A stretch of DNA of 6,142 nucleotides from Bdellovibrionales bacterium (GTDB taxonomy: Bacteria; Bdellovibrionota; Bdellovibrionia; Bdellovibrionales; UBA1609), in the NCBI GenBank assembly GCA_026648125.1, contig JAPKGD010000128.1, positions 1 to 6,142 of the forward strand, read 5' to 3'. Of the stretch, positions 6,094 through 6,142 are shown piece by piece (the stretch's first letter is position 1; the number at the start of each line of letters is the position of its first letter). The notes beneath the pieces are model-generated. The model did not search any database. It worked only from the letters and a program-made list of their open reading frames with translations, and had not been told where the DNA came from. The translations under genes and the position numbers were made by a program.

Positions 6094-6142
6094 GATGTAA
6101 GCGGCTTATTGCAGGCCCCGAATGGACCAAACGCGGTGCAAG
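6094..6142. other. Right-edge stretch, no feature assignable
   Basis: These 49 bases lie upstream of the promoter. Two of the three minus-strand frames stay open from the window edge through the promoter; the third stops at TAA at 6106-6108. Any of them could be the tail of an upstream gene, but the piece is too short to recognise. A weak 5-base inverted repeat (TTGCA/TGCAA) is present without a U-run. Confidence 0.3.

Noticed and set aside
6105..6142. tRNA or terminator-like structure at the right edge
   Set aside because: Only a 5-base inverted repeat (TTGCA/TGCAA) with a long spacer; no cloverleaf arms or U-run.

Overview
The window carries a compact, single-strand (minus) run of conserved housekeeping genes. 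Read in the direction of transcription, from the right edge to the left, the order is: an exported SH3-plus-beta-barrel protein of unknown function, mutL (mismatch repair), miaA (tRNA prenylation), yicC (YicC/YloC-type endoribonuclease family), gmk (guanylate kinase), rpoZ (RNA polymerase omega) and the N-terminal piece of a RelA/SpoT (Rel) ppGpp enzyme. All long open frames on the plus strand lie antisense to these genes and look like shadows. I see no tRNA, rRNA, CRISPR array, insertion sequence or phage gene.

The block yicC-gmk-rpoZ-rel is a recurrent bacterial gene neighbourhood. Its combination with mutL-miaA, the moderate GC content (roughly 45-50%), the Gram-negative outer-membrane-type protein and a MutL that carries the nicking-endonuclease motifs suggest a delta-proteobacterium-like lineage such as Bdellovibrionota. 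This is an inference from gene order and protein flavour, not a search result.

Spacing supports one operon. The gap is 44 bases between the barrel gene and mutL, a GTGA overlap joins mutL and miaA, there are 54 bases between miaA and yicC, an ATGA overlap joins yicC and gmk, there are 40 bases between gmk and rpoZ with a strong ribosome binding site, and 84 bases between rpoZ and rel, where a perfect 9-bp inverted repeat spans the rpoZ stop codon. A good sigma-70-type promoter (TTGGCT, 17 bases, TATAGT) lies just upstream of the barrel gene and could drive the whole set. Functionally, gmk, rpoZ and rel form a guanine-nucleotide/stringent-response cluster, and mutL, miaA and yicC add DNA repair, tRNA modification and RNA turnover.

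Two places need a second look. First, at the left edge rel breaks off right after its HD motif (HDTV), and the remaining 137 or so bases are about 70% GC and read as a different protein in another frame. This is most simply a chimeric assembly end, less likely a real rearrangement. Second, the start of the barrel gene: promoter, Shine-Dalgarno and ATG point to a start in a frame one base off from the main ORF, with runs of 7 A and 6 C (plus strand) at the crossover point, so a one-base indel is plausible. I did not find an undescribed multi-gene system; the region is otherwise an ordinary core-genome operon.
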